In this document: positions 8,509 to 18,837 of the stretch, one piece after another
Position numbering within the stretch: the stretch's first letter is position 1
How the letters are laid out: each line of letters starts with the position of its first letter
Source: Spirochaetaceae bacterium
GTDB lineage: Bacteria; Spirochaetota; Leptospiria; Leptospirales; Leptonemataceae
Length of the DNA stretch: 64,000 bases
Direction: 5' to 3'
Assembly: GCA_002730875.1 (NCBI GenBank)
Contig: PCBI01000002.1
Location: forward strand, 193,358 to 257,357
Position numbers and translations under genes: made by a program
Notes under the pieces: model-generated
Told to the model about the DNA's origin: nothing
Databases searched by the model: none
The model's input: only the letters and a program-made list of their open reading frames with translations

Positions 8509-9303
8509 ATGAAGGGAAAGAAGAAGTTCGCAATACTGCCGCTGCTTATGTTTCTAGCAATAGCGGGCTGGAAATACTTCTCGGCGGATACCTGGACAAA
8601 TCCAGAAACCGGAGAAGAGATTAAGATCGGTCTTTCTGAAGACCAGGAAGAGAGTCTGGGAATGCAGAGCTACCGTCAGGTACTGGCAGAAAGCGATGTA
8701 CTGACCAGCGGACCCGAAGTTGAAATGGTCCGTCGTGTGGTTCAACGGCTGATTCCCGCCACCGGCGATGGCGGCGACGATTTCGAATGGGAAGTAAACG
8801 TTGTTCGAAACAATCAGATAAATGCATTCTGCCTGCCGGGCGGCAAGATCGTAGTCTATACCGGGATACTGGCTGTGGCCAGAGACGAAGCGGGCCTGGC
8901 TACTGTAATCGGCCATGAGATGGCCCATGCCACCATGCGACACGGCGCTCAGCGATTGTTCAAAAACGATATCTACAATACTGTAATGCAGGGGGCGAAC
9001 GCTTCCATGGCGGAGATGGAACCGGCTGCCCGTCAGCAGGTCCTGGGGTTGCTGGGAGCCGGCGCGAAGTTTGGTATTCTGCTTCCTTTCAGTCGGGACC
9101 ATGAAACGGAAGCGGATAAGATAGGACTTCTGTACATGGCCCGGGCAGGTTACGACCCAGAAGCCAGTGTTGAGTTCTGGCAGCGCATGGCCGAGCAGGG
9201 CGGCGGTAGCGCGCCAGAGTTTGCTTCTACGCACCCTTCGCACGGTACAAGAATTGAGAACTTGCGAAAGTTCATTCCCGAAGCTAGAAAAGAAATGCCC
9301 TGA
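8509..9303 (+). CDS. M48-family zinc metalloprotease
   Basis: 264 aa. One N-terminal hydrophobic segment (about 7-22) suggests export or membrane anchoring. Zinc-binding HEMAH is at 136-140 with the third ligand probably E199 in HETEADKIG. This is the BepA/Oma1-like M48 layout (single N-terminal anchor, periplasmic catalytic domain), often involved in envelope protein quality control. The ATG is preceded by a GAGAGG ribosome site. It stands alone, divergent from the channel gene. Confidence 0.87.
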   Translation: MKGKKKFAILPLLMFLAIAGWKYFSADTWTNPETGEEIKIGLSEDQEESLGMQSYRQVLAESDVLTSGPEVEMVRRVVQRLIPATGDGGDDFEWEVNVVRNNQINAFCLPGGKIVVYTGILAVARDEAGLATVIGHEMAHATMRHGAQRLFKNDIYNTVMQGANASMAEMEPAARQQVLGLLGAGAKFGILLPFSRDHETEADKIGLLYMARAGYDPEASVEFWQRMAEQGGGSAPEFASTHPSHGTRIENLRKFIPEARKEMP

Positions 9304-9524
9304 CACAGGTCTACAGGCGTTTTTGGTCTGCCCTGCGGGGCAGACTGTTGCGGAAAGCAGAGCGGACTGTCGCGGGAAGTAGAGCGGCAAGAACCAGAGC
9401 GATAAGCAACCATTCCCCGGATAGCCGACCGTTGCTGCAGTCCTGCCGCCACCTGTAGCTGTCGTCACGGACCCTCGGTAGCTCTTGAGTCCCGGCTCCC
9501 CCGCTGCCGCCCTTTCGAAACGTC

Positions 9525-11342
9525 CTATCTGTTTTGGAGCTCGGGGACCTGCTCGATGATTTCGGTCAGAATACTTCCCGTTCTTTTTTCGCCGGATGTA
9601 TCCAGCACCGCATGATGAACGGAAATTGGATACGATGAAGCGTTGTCCCCATAATCGGGTGAGCCCATCCGGGCGGCAGGCTGGTCACGTCGGCCAGACT
9701 CCCTGGAAGGCGAGGGATGGTAGCGAGGTGAAACCACAAATTCGCGTCTGGTTATCCAGGGGGCGATGGGATCGAAATGATCGCGGATCCTCTTCCAGGT
9801 ATCAAAATCAGTAAGATCCGAAACGCCGCCACGGGCTCGACGTTTTTCCAGTCGTGCCTGGACTACATTTTCGCTGCAACGGGTTTCTAAGAAGAGTACT
9901 CGGCCTCGGTAGTCCCTGGCTTCCAGGTAGCGAAATAATTCCTTTCGGTACTCCTGTCGCGAAAAGCTGGCATCCATACAGATAACCTTCTCTTTTTCGA
10001 GAAGCAGTCCCACGCTCTGGATCAACCGTTGATAATTACGTAGCTTTTTGTGTTCGGTATAGGAGCCGGTACCGTAATCTGTGGGCCTGCGCACATTGAT
10101 GTCTTTTTGGCCGGACTTGCGTAGTATATCGCTGGAAAGAACCGGCACCCCGTCCTGCCGAATCAATCGGCCGATCAGCGACTTGCCGGTGGCAGGAAGG
10201 CCTGTAAGAACAATGATCATGGGGCCGGGCCATAGCGACGTATCGAAATTGCTTTCTTTTTCGGAAAGCAGGTTATGGATTAGAGACTGGTATTGCCGGG
10301 AGCGTTCTTCGAGGTGCTTTCGCTTCGCATCCATGGCGGATTGCTCGTCGTCCTCTGGATTTTGCGAGCTTTCCGGCGGCCTTTCCTGTAGCTGCAATTG
10401 ATCCACCATTAATCGTACACAGGCGCGATAGACTTCATAAACGTCCAGAAGCAAATAGCCTCGCACATCTGGATTCAGGTGCAGGTATTCGATGGCCAGT
10501 TGCCGCGAAAGTTGCGCTTTGCCGTCCAGCCGGAGTCCCATGGTCGTAAAGGCGAGGTCTTCGAAAGGATCTACCTGACGAATTTCGGGGCTGAACTCGA
10601 CGCAGTCGATTATGGATACCCGGTCTTCCGTGATGTAGATATGATCCGGACGCAGATCTCCGTGGCCGTCCACTTCCCTGATTGAGCGTTTCTTCAAGAG
10701 GTTGGATTGCGATTTCAGGGATTGCTCAAGCAACTCCTTGAAATCCAGGTTCTGCAGGCCGGCAAGCGTGCTGATTACATTTCCCAGTCTGTTTCGGAAT
10801 CCACCTGAGGGTGGTCGGGGGCTCAGACTGCGATGAAACTCCGCCAGGCGGGAGGCCAGTCTTTGCATGTCCTTATGATCCAGACTTTCCAGGCATTCTT
10901 CCAGTCGATTCTCATCCGGTAGATGAGCCATTACGACACAGACATCCACGGGAGAGCCGACATCATCTTCGCACAGGCTTATGGCACTGGCAACGATTTG
11001 CTCCACATCGCTCTGGTTTGGCGAAGAGGGAATTCTCAGCGCAGACTTCTGGACGGAGAAGAATGCCCAGTTGCCGGAACGGGAATTCTCCGGAGGGATA
11101 ACAAACTCAACGTCAAGATAGACTTCCGGCGACAGTCGACGATTCAGGGCAAATTCCCACAGACACAGCGCAGTGCGTTTGCTTAAATCGGACTGATCAA
11201 CGAAGTCCAGCTTTACAGGTTTCTTGAACTTGAATACCCGGCGCCTGCCCACAAGCACTCTGGATATATGGGTTTCCTTAAGTTCGAAACGCTTTTCGTC
11301 CAGCAGATCTGGTTGGTTAATTAGTGCGGAAATGTGCTGCAT
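9525..11342 (-). CDS. aminoglycoside-phosphotransferase-like / P-loop kinase fusion
   Basis: 605 aa with two domains. The N-terminal domain (about 1-340) has APH/choline-kinase features: VDGHGDLRPDHIYI (catalytic loop, about 223) and SIIDCVEFSPEIRQVD (metal Asp). The C-terminal domain begins with IIVLTGLPATGKSLIGRL (Walker A, about 380) and continues as an AAA/zeta-toxin-like kinase with SSDILRKSGQK. This two-domain protein is widespread in bacteria and its substrate is not established. The last ~60 residues are low-complexity. It lies 22 nt downstream of the ROK kinase on the same strand, so it may share its transcript. Antibiotic resistance should not be assumed. Confidence 0.8.
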   Translation of the reverse strand: MQHISALINQPDLLDEKRFELKETHISRVLVGRRRVFKFKKPVKLDFVDQSDLSKRTALCLWEFALNRRLSPEVYLDVEFVIPPENSRSGNWAFFSVQKSALRIPSSPNQSDVEQIVASAISLCEDDVGSPVDVCVVMAHLPDENRLEECLESLDHKDMQRLASRLAEFHRSLSPRPPSGGFRNRLGNVISTLAGLQNLDFKELLEQSLKSQSNLLKKRSIREVDGHGDLRPDHIYITEDRVSIIDCVEFSPEIRQVDPFEDLAFTTMGLRLDGKAQLSRQLAIEYLHLNPDVRGYLLLDVYEVYRACVRLMVDQLQLQERPPESSQNPEDDEQSAMDAKRKHLEERSRQYQSLIHNLLSEKESNFDTSLWPGPMIIVLTGLPATGKSLIGRLIRQDGVPVLSSDILRKSGQKDINVRRPTDYGTGSYTEHKKLRNYQRLIQSVGLLLEKEKVICMDASFSRQEYRKELFRYLEARDYRGRVLFLETRCSENVVQARLEKRRARGGVSDLTDFDTWKRIRDHFDPIAPWITRREFVVSPRYHPSPSRESGRRDQPAARMGSPDYGDNASSYPISVHHAVLDTSGEKRTGSILTEIIEQVPELQNR

Positions 11343-11364
11343 ATGCTAACTCGGAAGAATGGAG

Positions 11365-12255
11365 TTAGAGATAGGCCGCTCCGAAAACTCCGGCGGAATC
11401 CCCCAGCTCATTCTGTAGTATAGGGGTTTTAGCCTTCTTATGGAAAGTGTACTGCAGGACTTTTTGCCGCCCTTCTGCATACAATTCCGGTAGATTGGAG
11501 AGCCCGCCTCCGAGAACCACCGCATCGGGATCAAGGACAGAGATTAGGCCGCCCAGAGCTCGTCCATAATCATCCAGGAATTGTCTAAAAAAGCCCTTTT
11601 CCGGTTCGGTACCCTTTCGCGCAGCCTCCACAATATCTGGAAAAGTTCTTTCCTGACCGTGCTCGGCCTGGAACTTCTTTTTGAGTCCGCCGCCGGAAAT
11701 TAGAGTTTCAATGCATCCTTTGTTTCCGCACCAGCATTGGGGGCCTGCCGGATCTATGCTAAAGTGACCCCATTCGCCGGCAATACCATGGTGGCCAGAA
11801 TGGAGCTTACCATTCATAACGATTCCGCCGCCGCAGCCGGTGCCCATAATAACTCCGAAAACTGTGTCAAAGTTGCGTCCGGCGCCCATGGTGGCCTCGG
11901 CCAGAGCAAAGCAGTTCGCATCGTTTTCGATTTTTACCGGACAGCCAAGTCTGCTCTCCAGATCCTTTCGCAAAGGATGACCAATCATAATCGTTGTGTT
12001 CGCATTCAAAACCAGGTCTGTTTCCAGATCCAGAATTCCGGGTATTCCGATTCCCACCGAGTATATCTGACCGGTCTCCAGCCGAGCCTGTTCTACCAGC
12101 TCAACCACCACATCGAGAATGGCTTCGTAACCCTGGTCCGCCGGGGTGGGTTTTCTATTTCGTAATCGGGTATTGCCTTTTTCGTCCAGAAGAACCACTT
12201 CCGTTTTGGTTCCGCCCAGATCGATGCCAATTCGATGCACAGGTTCGGTAGACAT
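11365..12255 (-). CDS. ROK-family sugar kinase (glucokinase/fructokinase type)
   Basis: 296 aa. N-terminal ATP-binding motif IDLGGTKTE (D12-E19), catalytic D112 in ENDAN, sugar-contact residues E161 and H164 (GEWGHF), and a structural zinc site with C174, C176 and C181 (CWCGNKGC). These are the full set for an active ROK kinase. In this setting it most plausibly phosphorylates glucose released from glycogen or by the glucanotransferase. Upstream on the same strand are the 115-aa unknown and glycogen phosphorylase, so it may be part of that operon, although about 150 nt separate it from the small gene. Confidence 0.87.
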   Translation of the reverse strand: MSTEPVHRIGIDLGGTKTEVVLLDEKGNTRLRNRKPTPADQGYEAILDVVVELVEQARLETGQIYSVGIGIPGILDLETDLVLNANTTIMIGHPLRKDLESRLGCPVKIENDANCFALAEATMGAGRNFDTVFGVIMGTGCGGGIVMNGKLHSGHHGIAGEWGHFSIDPAGPQCWCGNKGCIETLISGGGLKKKFQAEHGQERTFPDIVEAARKGTEPEKGFFRQFLDDYGRALGGLISVLDPDAVVLGGGLSNLPELYAEGRQKVLQYTFHKKAKTPILQNELGDSAGVFGAAYL

Positions 12256-12408
12256 GAGTAACGATTGTTAGCGATGGGCTGTGGTATGCAACGGATTTTG
12301 TTTTCGCCGATTCCGCCCGGGATTGACCAATGCGGCGGCCGTCAGTTGGAGAGCGTTCAATATTAGAGGCTGGTCACGATGCGGTTCAATGAAAGGACGG
12401 AGCTCTTT

Positions 12409-12756
12409 TCAGTCCGATGTTTCTACGGGATCTTCGGAAATGAACGTCGATTCATTAAATGAAAAATAATACTCTTCCCAGGCGGGAAACCGGGCGAAAG
12501 CCGAAGATTCCATCTCGGTGGAGCCTTCGGTGCCTTCAGGAAATTTGGTGCCCAGGCAGATAACATGGATTGCATTTCGGGAGCAATGCAGATCAAAACG
12601 AAAGCTTCCGCCTTCCGGCGAGTCCGGAATGCGAATGGACATTTCCATCTGCGTATTGCTCACTTCCAGATCTGCGATGGATGCATAGCCCCTTGCCTCT
12701 CGATCGTTCCGCAGGGTTCTTATGCTTTGCCTCGCTTTGCTTATGGTTTTTCCCAA
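12409..12756 (-). CDS. small hypothetical protein between glycogen phosphorylase and ROK kinase
   Basis: 115 aa from a TTG 32 nt downstream of the phosphorylase stop. I do not recognise it. The body alternates polar and hydrophobic residues like a small beta-sheet domain (MEMSIRIPDS, GSFRFDLHC, AIHVICLGTKF) and has an acidic C-terminus. The frame is also open upstream into the phosphorylase gene and there is no clear ribosome site, so the start is uncertain. Codon choice resembles the neighbours. Confidence 0.5.
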   Translation of the reverse strand: MGKTISKARQSIRTLRNDREARGYASIADLEVSNTQMEMSIRIPDSPEGGSFRFDLHCSRNAIHVICLGTKFPEGTEGSTEMESSAFARFPAWEEYYFSFNESTFISEDPVETSD

Positions 12757-12788
12757 ATACTGTCTATGCGATGGGCCGAGGCCGGGGG

Positions 12789-15302
12789 TTACACATAGTG
12801 TTTCAGTCGTTCCAGCTTCCAGATCTCCTTTGCATACTGATCTATAGTCCGATCCGAAGAAAAGAAGGAGCTTCGTGCAGTGTTCAGGATGGCTTTCTTT
12901 CTCCAGAGTTGTTGATTTCTGTACTCGTTTTCGATATGCTTTTGGACATCCAGATAAGATCTGAAATCCTCGAGAAGGAAGTAATAATCCCCGCCGTAGG
13001 TCATCGTATGAAACAGTTCTTGAAAAATCCCTGGTTCGTTCGGCGCGAACTCATTTCGATGAATGGATTCGAGGACCCTGTTTAGCTGCGGATCATTCTG
13101 ATATATATGCACCGGATCATATCCGTGGGCGCGAAGGTTGTTGATTTCGTCTACGGTGCGACCAAAGATATAGATGTTTTCGTCCCCAACTTCATCTTTG
13201 ATTTCGATGTTGGCTCCATCCAGAGTTCCCACGGTCAGCGCTCCGTTGAGCATGAACTTCATGTTTCCGGTACCGGATGCTTCCGTTCCCGCCGTGGAAA
13301 TTTGCTCGGATAGATCGGTGGCCGGAAAGATTCGTTCGGCCAGGCTCACACGGTAATTAGGAAGAAACACTACTTTGATTCTTCCGCGAATATCGGGATC
13401 GGCATTCACCTTTTCTCCCACCGCATGGATGAGTCTTACAATGAGCTTGGCGCGATGATAACCGGGAGCCGCTTTGCCGCCAAAGATGAAAGTGCGGGGA
13501 AAGTAATCCTTGCCCGGGCTGTCTTTGAGCATCTGATAATCCGCAATAATGCGAAGAACGTTCAGAAGCTGGCGTTTGTATTCATGGATTCGTTTAATTT
13601 GAGCGTCGAAAATGCTTTCGGGATCCACTTCCACGCCGCATTCATGGCGAATAATCTCTGAAAGTCTGATTTTGTTCTGAAGTTTGACCTTGTAGAACGC
13701 TTCCTGAAAGTCCGAGTCTTCGGCCAGAGGAGCCAGTTGCGAAAGTTGGCTCAAGTCCTGTTTCCAGGACTGTCCCAGCCGAGTAGTAATCAGTCCGTTC
13801 AACTCCGGGTTGGAACCGATTAGCCACCGTCGGAACGTAATTCCGTTGGTCTTGTTCTGAAACTTTTCCGGATAAATGCGCGCGAAAACCGGGAACACAT
13901 CCTTCTTGATGATTTCGGAGTGGATGGCGGCCACACCGTTTACAGCCACCGAGCCTACAATGGCCAGGTTGGCCATCCGCACCTTTCTGGGATGTCTTTC
14001 ATCTATAATAGAAAGCTCCGATAGATCCTGGTCGCTCAGGCCCTGGTTGCGGGCCCATTGCATAAATTCATGGTTGATCAGGTAGATGATCTCCAGGTGT
14101 CGCGGCAACATGCGGCCGAAGAGTTCCAGGTCCCATTTTTCCAGGGCTTCCGGCATCACTGTGTGGTTGGTGTAGCCAAAGCACTTTGAAGCCAGCTCCC
14201 AGGCCCGGTGGAATTCCAGTTCGTAGCCATCCATAAGAATTCGCATTAGCTCTGCGATTCCCACGGCCGGATGGGTGTCATTTAACTGAAAGAAGACCTT
14301 TTCGGGTAGCTGCTCAATGCCATCGGCGATGTCGAAGAAGTCGCTCATGGCATCCTGGATGGTGGCGCTTACAAGGAAGTATTCCTGCTTCAATCGAAGT
14401 TCTTTTCCCTGGAGGTTGTTCTCGTTCGGATACAACACGTGGGTGATGTTTTCCGAGTGGATCTTGTCCTCAACGGCGCGAACGTAATCTCCGTGATTGA
14501 AATAGGTAAAATCGAACTCGTTGTTGGCTCTGGCTTTCCACAGTCGCAGCGGGTTTACGGTGTGCGTTTTGTAGCCAGGCATCAATATGTCGTTTGCAGT
14601 GGCCAGTACCGTTTCGCCGGGCATCCAGCGCACCAGGTGGCGGTCCTCTTTGCGATAACTCTCCGTGCGTCCATAGAAGTGTACCGCATAGGTTCTTTCC
14701 AGACGTTCAATGGTCCAGGGATTGCCCTCCTTGAGCCAGTCGTCCGGCAGCTCGCGCTGATGTCCGTGCTCGATTCGCTGATTGAAGATTCCGTAATTGT
14801 AGTACAATCCGGCGCCCTGACAGGCCAGATCCATGGAAGAGGCGCTTTCCATAAAGCAGGCAGCCAGTCGTCCCAGACCGCCGTTTCCCAGACCTGCATC
14901 GATTTCGCATTCCTCAATGTCTTCCAGGTCTACGCCAATTTCTTTTAAGAGCGATCGCGCATAGTCCAGGGCTTCCAGGTTGATCAGGTTGTTGCGAAGA
15001 AGCCGGCCCAGGAGAAACTCCATGGAAAGATAATACACACGTCGGGTCTTGCGCTTTTGTAATTCTTCCTGGGTTTCGTTGTAGCGGTCAATCAGGCTGT
15101 CCCGGATGGTGTAGGCCAGGGCCTGGTAAATATCGATAGCATGGGTGTTCTCTTTGTATTTTCCCACCGTGTATTCCAGATGGTGGGCAAAGTGCCTTTT
15201 TAATGATTCCGGGTCCAGTTTCTGTTCCAGACCTAGAAGTTCTCTCAGTTTTGCGCTTGAGACCGGTGATTGACGCTGCAGCATTGCTTTAGCTCTGGCC
15301 AA
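12789..15302 (-). CDS. glgP: glycogen phosphorylase
   Basis: 837 aa, the normal length for GT35 phosphorylases. Releases glucose-1-phosphate from the non-reducing ends of glycogen or maltodextrin. The pyridoxal-phosphate lysine is K682 in the family signature EASGTGNMKF. Other family blocks include GNGGLGRLAACF near the N-terminus and QLNDTHPAVGIAELMR in the middle. It starts 115 nt from the divergent trehalose synthase-maltokinase gene, so the two may share a control region. The short unknown and ROK kinase genes follow on the same strand. Confidence 0.96.
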   Translation of the reverse strand: MARAKAMLQRQSPVSSAKLRELLGLEQKLDPESLKRHFAHHLEYTVGKYKENTHAIDIYQALAYTIRDSLIDRYNETQEELQKRKTRRVYYLSMEFLLGRLLRNNLINLEALDYARSLLKEIGVDLEDIEECEIDAGLGNGGLGRLAACFMESASSMDLACQGAGLYYNYGIFNQRIEHGHQRELPDDWLKEGNPWTIERLERTYAVHFYGRTESYRKEDRHLVRWMPGETVLATANDILMPGYKTHTVNPLRLWKARANNEFDFTYFNHGDYVRAVEDKIHSENITHVLYPNENNLQGKELRLKQEYFLVSATIQDAMSDFFDIADGIEQLPEKVFFQLNDTHPAVGIAELMRILMDGYELEFHRAWELASKCFGYTNHTVMPEALEKWDLELFGRMLPRHLEIIYLINHEFMQWARNQGLSDQDLSELSIIDERHPRKVRMANLAIVGSVAVNGVAAIHSEIIKKDVFPVFARIYPEKFQNKTNGITFRRWLIGSNPELNGLITTRLGQSWKQDLSQLSQLAPLAEDSDFQEAFYKVKLQNKIRLSEIIRHECGVEVDPESIFDAQIKRIHEYKRQLLNVLRIIADYQMLKDSPGKDYFPRTFIFGGKAAPGYHRAKLIVRLIHAVGEKVNADPDIRGRIKVVFLPNYRVSLAERIFPATDLSEQISTAGTEASGTGNMKFMLNGALTVGTLDGANIEIKDEVGDENIYIFGRTVDEINNLRAHGYDPVHIYQNDPQLNRVLESIHRNEFAPNEPGIFQELFHTMTYGGDYYFLLEDFRSYLDVQKHIENEYRNQQLWRKKAILNTARSSFFSSDRTIDQYAKEIWKLERLKHYV

Positions 15303-15417
15303 AACCGCATACCGTCAACACAATTCCATGAATTCTCTTGACCAGACCGCTGGCAAAAAGGCTCCTTGAAGGCAGGGGAAGACCTGCGAACCCCGTATCC
15401 CAGAGCAGGGGTGAAAG

Positions 15418-18400
15418 GTGCCTGGAGAATCAGCCTCTAAAATCAAAAACGGTCGAAAAAAAGGCGGGCTAAACCTGCTGGATAGTTCGGATCGCTGGTA
15501 CATGGATGCCGTCATCTATGAATTGCACGTGCGTGCATTCTGCGATGCGAACGGCGATGGAATAGGCGATTTTCCCGGATTGATGAGCCGTCTCGAGTAT
15601 CTGAAGGATCTGGGCGTGACCGCTTTGTGGCTACTGCCATTCTATCCATCCCCTCTGCGCGACGACGGCTATGACATTGCCGACTATAAAAGCGTTAACC
15701 CCATTTACGGAAACCTGAAGGACTTCAAGGATTTCCTTGCCATGGCCCATGACATGGGGATGCGCGTGATAACCGAGCTTGTAATCAATCATACCTCGGA
15801 TCAGCATCCGTGGTTTCAACGTGCTCGACGAGCGCCCCGGGGCCATCCGGACCGGGATTATTACGTCTGGAGCGACTCCCCGGACAAATACCGGGATGTC
15901 CGCATTATTTTTCAAGACTTCGAGGACTCAAACTGGACCTGGGATGAGTTGGCCGGACAGTATTACTGGCACAGGTTCTATTCCCATCAACCGGACGTGA
16001 ACTTTGATAACCCCCGGGTGCAGCAGGAAGTGTTCGATGTTCTGGATTTCTGGTTGGATATGGGAGTGGACGGTATGCGACTGGACGCCATCCCCTACCT
16101 TTACGAAAGGGAAGGCACTACCTGCGAAAATCTACCGGAAACCCATGCATTTCTGAAAAAGCTGCGGGCCCATGTGGACGGTAAGTATAAGGGCCGAATG
16201 CTTCTGGCCGAAGCCAATCAATGGCCCGAAGATAGCGTTACTTTTTTTGGCGATGGCGACGAGTGCAACATGGCCTTCCATTTTCCTCTCATGCCCCGGA
16301 TGTTCATGTCCGTGCGGATGGAAGACAGCTTTCCCATTGTAGACATCGTAGAGCAAACGCCGGAATTACCGGAAGGCTGCCAGTGGGCGGTCTTTCTTCG
16401 GAATCACGACGAGCTAACGCTGGAAATGGTGACCGACGAAGAGCGGGACTACATGGTGCGAATGTATGCACGGGATCCTCGGAGCCGCATTAATCTGGGG
16501 ATTCGTCGTCGATTGGCGCCTCTACTGGAAAATGATCGTCGCAAAATCGAACTCATGCATGCGCTGCTTTTTTCGATGCCGGGAACCCCGGTAATCTACT
16601 ACGGCGACGAAATAGGCATGGGCGATAACATATTTCTGGGGGACCGGGATAGCGTTCGCACTCCCATGCAATGGAGTCCGGACCGTAATGCCGGTTTTTC
16701 CCGGACCAATCCGCAGCGCCTCTTCTTGCCGGTAAATATCGACCCGGACTATCATTACGAATCCCTGAACGTTGAGGCTCAACAAAACAGCCCCAATTCG
16801 CTTCTGTGGTGGATGAAGCGAATCATTTCGTTACGAAAGCAGATCCCCGCTTTCAGCCGAGGAAGCCTTGAGTTTCTACGCTGCGAAAACCGCAAGATCC
16901 TTGCCTTTTTTCGTGAACTGGGGGATGAAACCGTTCTGGTGCTGGCCAATCTTTCCGCTCAGGTACAGTATGCAGCCCTGGATCTGGGGGACCATGCCGG
17001 CAAAGTTCCGGTGGAGATGTTTTCTCGACATGCTTTTCCCCGGGTCACGCAGCAGCCCTACTTTTTTTCATTTGCGCCTTTCTCCTTTTACTGGTTTTCC
17101 CTGGAAAGCGAAACGCAGCATTATCGTGGCCCGGATGAGGTGCCCGAGGTCCGACTGAACAATCTGCCTTCCCTTGCTTCGCTCCTGGATAGCAAGGGAA
17201 GAGATTTGTTGTCGCCCATCTTGCCGGATTTTTTGCGGCAACAGGATTGGTTTCCTCATCGCACCAGGAATATCAAATCCGCACAAATCATCCATTCCGT
17301 GCACCCCTGGTCCGATGAAATGGGGCTGGCCATTATCGAAGTTGTTTTCAGCTCCGGAGAGCTGGAATACTACCAGACCTGCTTCCAATTGGAGGAAGAA
17401 GATCAACCGGAAGAACTGTGGTACGGACTGACTCTGGAAGACATTGCCGAGAGAGTGCCCATTGTGGCCAGGCTTTCTGTAAGTGACGGGGACAAGAAGA
17501 AAAGATATCTGCTCCGCGAATGCCTGGGTCGCTGGGAGCCGGCTCAGCGATTGATCGATTCGGCGTTTCGTAACAAACAGATCCGATCGGACGGTACAAG
17601 AATTCTTCCGGAACTGAGCAAGGAGTGCAAGGTGGTACTCAAGAACGTCGACCTTTCGCTTTCGCCCATTCCGTTCAGCAGCAAGTACAACAACATCGTC
17701 TTCAACTTTGCGGACCGAATTGTATTCAAGTTATATCGTCGGATGGAAGAGGGAGTCCATCCGGAGTTGGAAACCGGACAAGCTCTGACAGAGCAGGGAG
17801 GGACCGGTATCCCACGGGCCTTTGGCTCGCTTACCTACGATCATGCCGGAATGCAAATGAGCGCGGGTAGCTTCTGGGAGTACGTTCCCAACCAGGGCAC
17901 TGCGCTCATGTTTACCAGGGACAACCTGGAGAGCTTCCTTCGAATAGTTCCTGCTTTGAGTTACAACCATCCCTACGTAGATGTGGATGAGTGGACTCGC
18001 GGCCAGCGACCGGAAATGCCGGAGGTATTACAGGAATCCACCGGAAACTTCCTGATTTCTGCCCAGGGCATGGGCGAAACGGTGGCCGACCTCCATTCAC
18101 GACTGCGTACTGTGGATCAGGATGGTGGTCGAGCGGACTTCGCTGTAGAGCCCTTTACATCGCACTATCGAAGGGCGCTTTACCAGGGCTTGCGCAACAT
18201 CCTGGATTATAGTATTTCGGAACTGCGAAAGGCCATGCCCGAACTGGATTCCGGAATTATCAGTCTCATCGGGGCTCTAATGGAATATGAAAAGCCCATG
18301 GATAAGATGTTTCAAACCGTAAAAGACCGGGGCATAGCTTCCGGACGAATTCGCCTCCATGGCGATCTTCACCTTGGGCAATTGCTCTACACCGGAAAGG

Positions 18401-18837
18401 GCTTTGTGGTTCTGGATTACGAAGGATCGGTGCATAGAAGCTTTTCTGAAAGAAGAATCAAGGGTAGTCCGTTAAGGGATGTGGCCGGTATGTCCTGGTC
18501 TTTTGCGAAAGAAGCTATGCATATCTTGCATGGTCGAGGCTTTCCCGGATTAACCGATAGCCAGGCCCGGCGATGGACTACAATCTGGTACAATGCGTCT
18601 TCCACTATGTTTCTGGCCGGGTACCTGGAGCATATGGCGCGCACCGGTTCCTGGGATCTACTGCCTACAGAAAGGCATCAGGTGCAGGAGTTGCTCGACA
18701 TCTTTCTGGTGGAGCGAGCTCTGCAGTCTCTGAGTTATGTACTGCCCGATGTTCGTGCAGGCAGAGTGGATCCTTCCGAACTTGAGAGTAGATTGCGAGC
18801 ACTTCTGATGATCGCGGCCCAGTGTATTTCTCTTTGA
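15418..18837 (+). CDS. treS: trehalose synthase-maltokinase fusion
   Basis: 1,139 aa. The N-terminal GH13 domain (about 25-560) is TreS, which interconverts maltose and trehalose: nucleophile D223 (GMRLDAIPYL), acid/base E265 (LLAEANQWPED) and D331 (RNHDELTLE). The C-terminal part (about 600-1139) is a Pep2-type maltokinase with catalytic loop HGDLHLGQLL (D983) and metal site VLDYEGS (D1000), making maltose-1-phosphate from maltose and ATP. TreS-Pep2 fusions are known and usually feed GlgE; no GlgE is visible here. The GTG start at 15418 is preceded by an AGGGGTGAAAG stretch. It is divergent from glycogen phosphorylase. Confidence 0.94.
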   Translation: MPGESASKIKNGRKKGGLNLLDSSDRWYMDAVIYELHVRAFCDANGDGIGDFPGLMSRLEYLKDLGVTALWLLPFYPSPLRDDGYDIADYKSVNPIYGNLKDFKDFLAMAHDMGMRVITELVINHTSDQHPWFQRARRAPRGHPDRDYYVWSDSPDKYRDVRIIFQDFEDSNWTWDELAGQYYWHRFYSHQPDVNFDNPRVQQEVFDVLDFWLDMGVDGMRLDAIPYLYEREGTTCENLPETHAFLKKLRAHVDGKYKGRMLLAEANQWPEDSVTFFGDGDECNMAFHFPLMPRMFMSVRMEDSFPIVDIVEQTPELPEGCQWAVFLRNHDELTLEMVTDEERDYMVRMYARDPRSRINLGIRRRLAPLLENDRRKIELMHALLFSMPGTPVIYYGDEIGMGDNIFLGDRDSVRTPMQWSPDRNAGFSRTNPQRLFLPVNIDPDYHYESLNVEAQQNSPNSLLWWMKRIISLRKQIPAFSRGSLEFLRCENRKILAFFRELGDETVLVLANLSAQVQYAALDLGDHAGKVPVEMFSRHAFPRVTQQPYFFSFAPFSFYWFSLESETQHYRGPDEVPEVRLNNLPSLASLLDSKGRDLLSPILPDFLRQQDWFPHRTRNIKSAQIIHSVHPWSDEMGLAIIEVVFSSGELEYYQTCFQLEEEDQPEELWYGLTLEDIAERVPIVARLSVSDGDKKKRYLLRECLGRWEPAQRLIDSAFRNKQIRSDGTRILPELSKECKVVLKNVDLSLSPIPFSSKYNNIVFNFADRIVFKLYRRMEEGVHPELETGQALTEQGGTGIPRAFGSLTYDHAGMQMSAGSFWEYVPNQGTALMFTRDNLESFLRIVPALSYNHPYVDVDEWTRGQRPEMPEVLQESTGNFLISAQGMGETVADLHSRLRTVDQDGGRADFAVEPFTSHYRRALYQGLRNILDYSISELRKAMPELDSGIISLIGALMEYEKPMDKMFQTVKDRGIASGRIRLHGDLHLGQLLYTGKGFVVLDYEGSVHRSFSERRIKGSPLRDVAGMSWSFAKEAMHILHGRGFPGLTDSQARRWTTIWYNASSTMFLAGYLEHMARTGSWDLLPTERHQVQELLDIFLVERALQSLSYVLPDVRAGRVDPSELESRLRALLMIAAQCISL

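Noticed and set aside
9326..9345. Perfect 8-bp hairpin after the M48 gene taken as a terminator
   Set aside because: No U-run follows on either strand; the T-run is on the wrong side.
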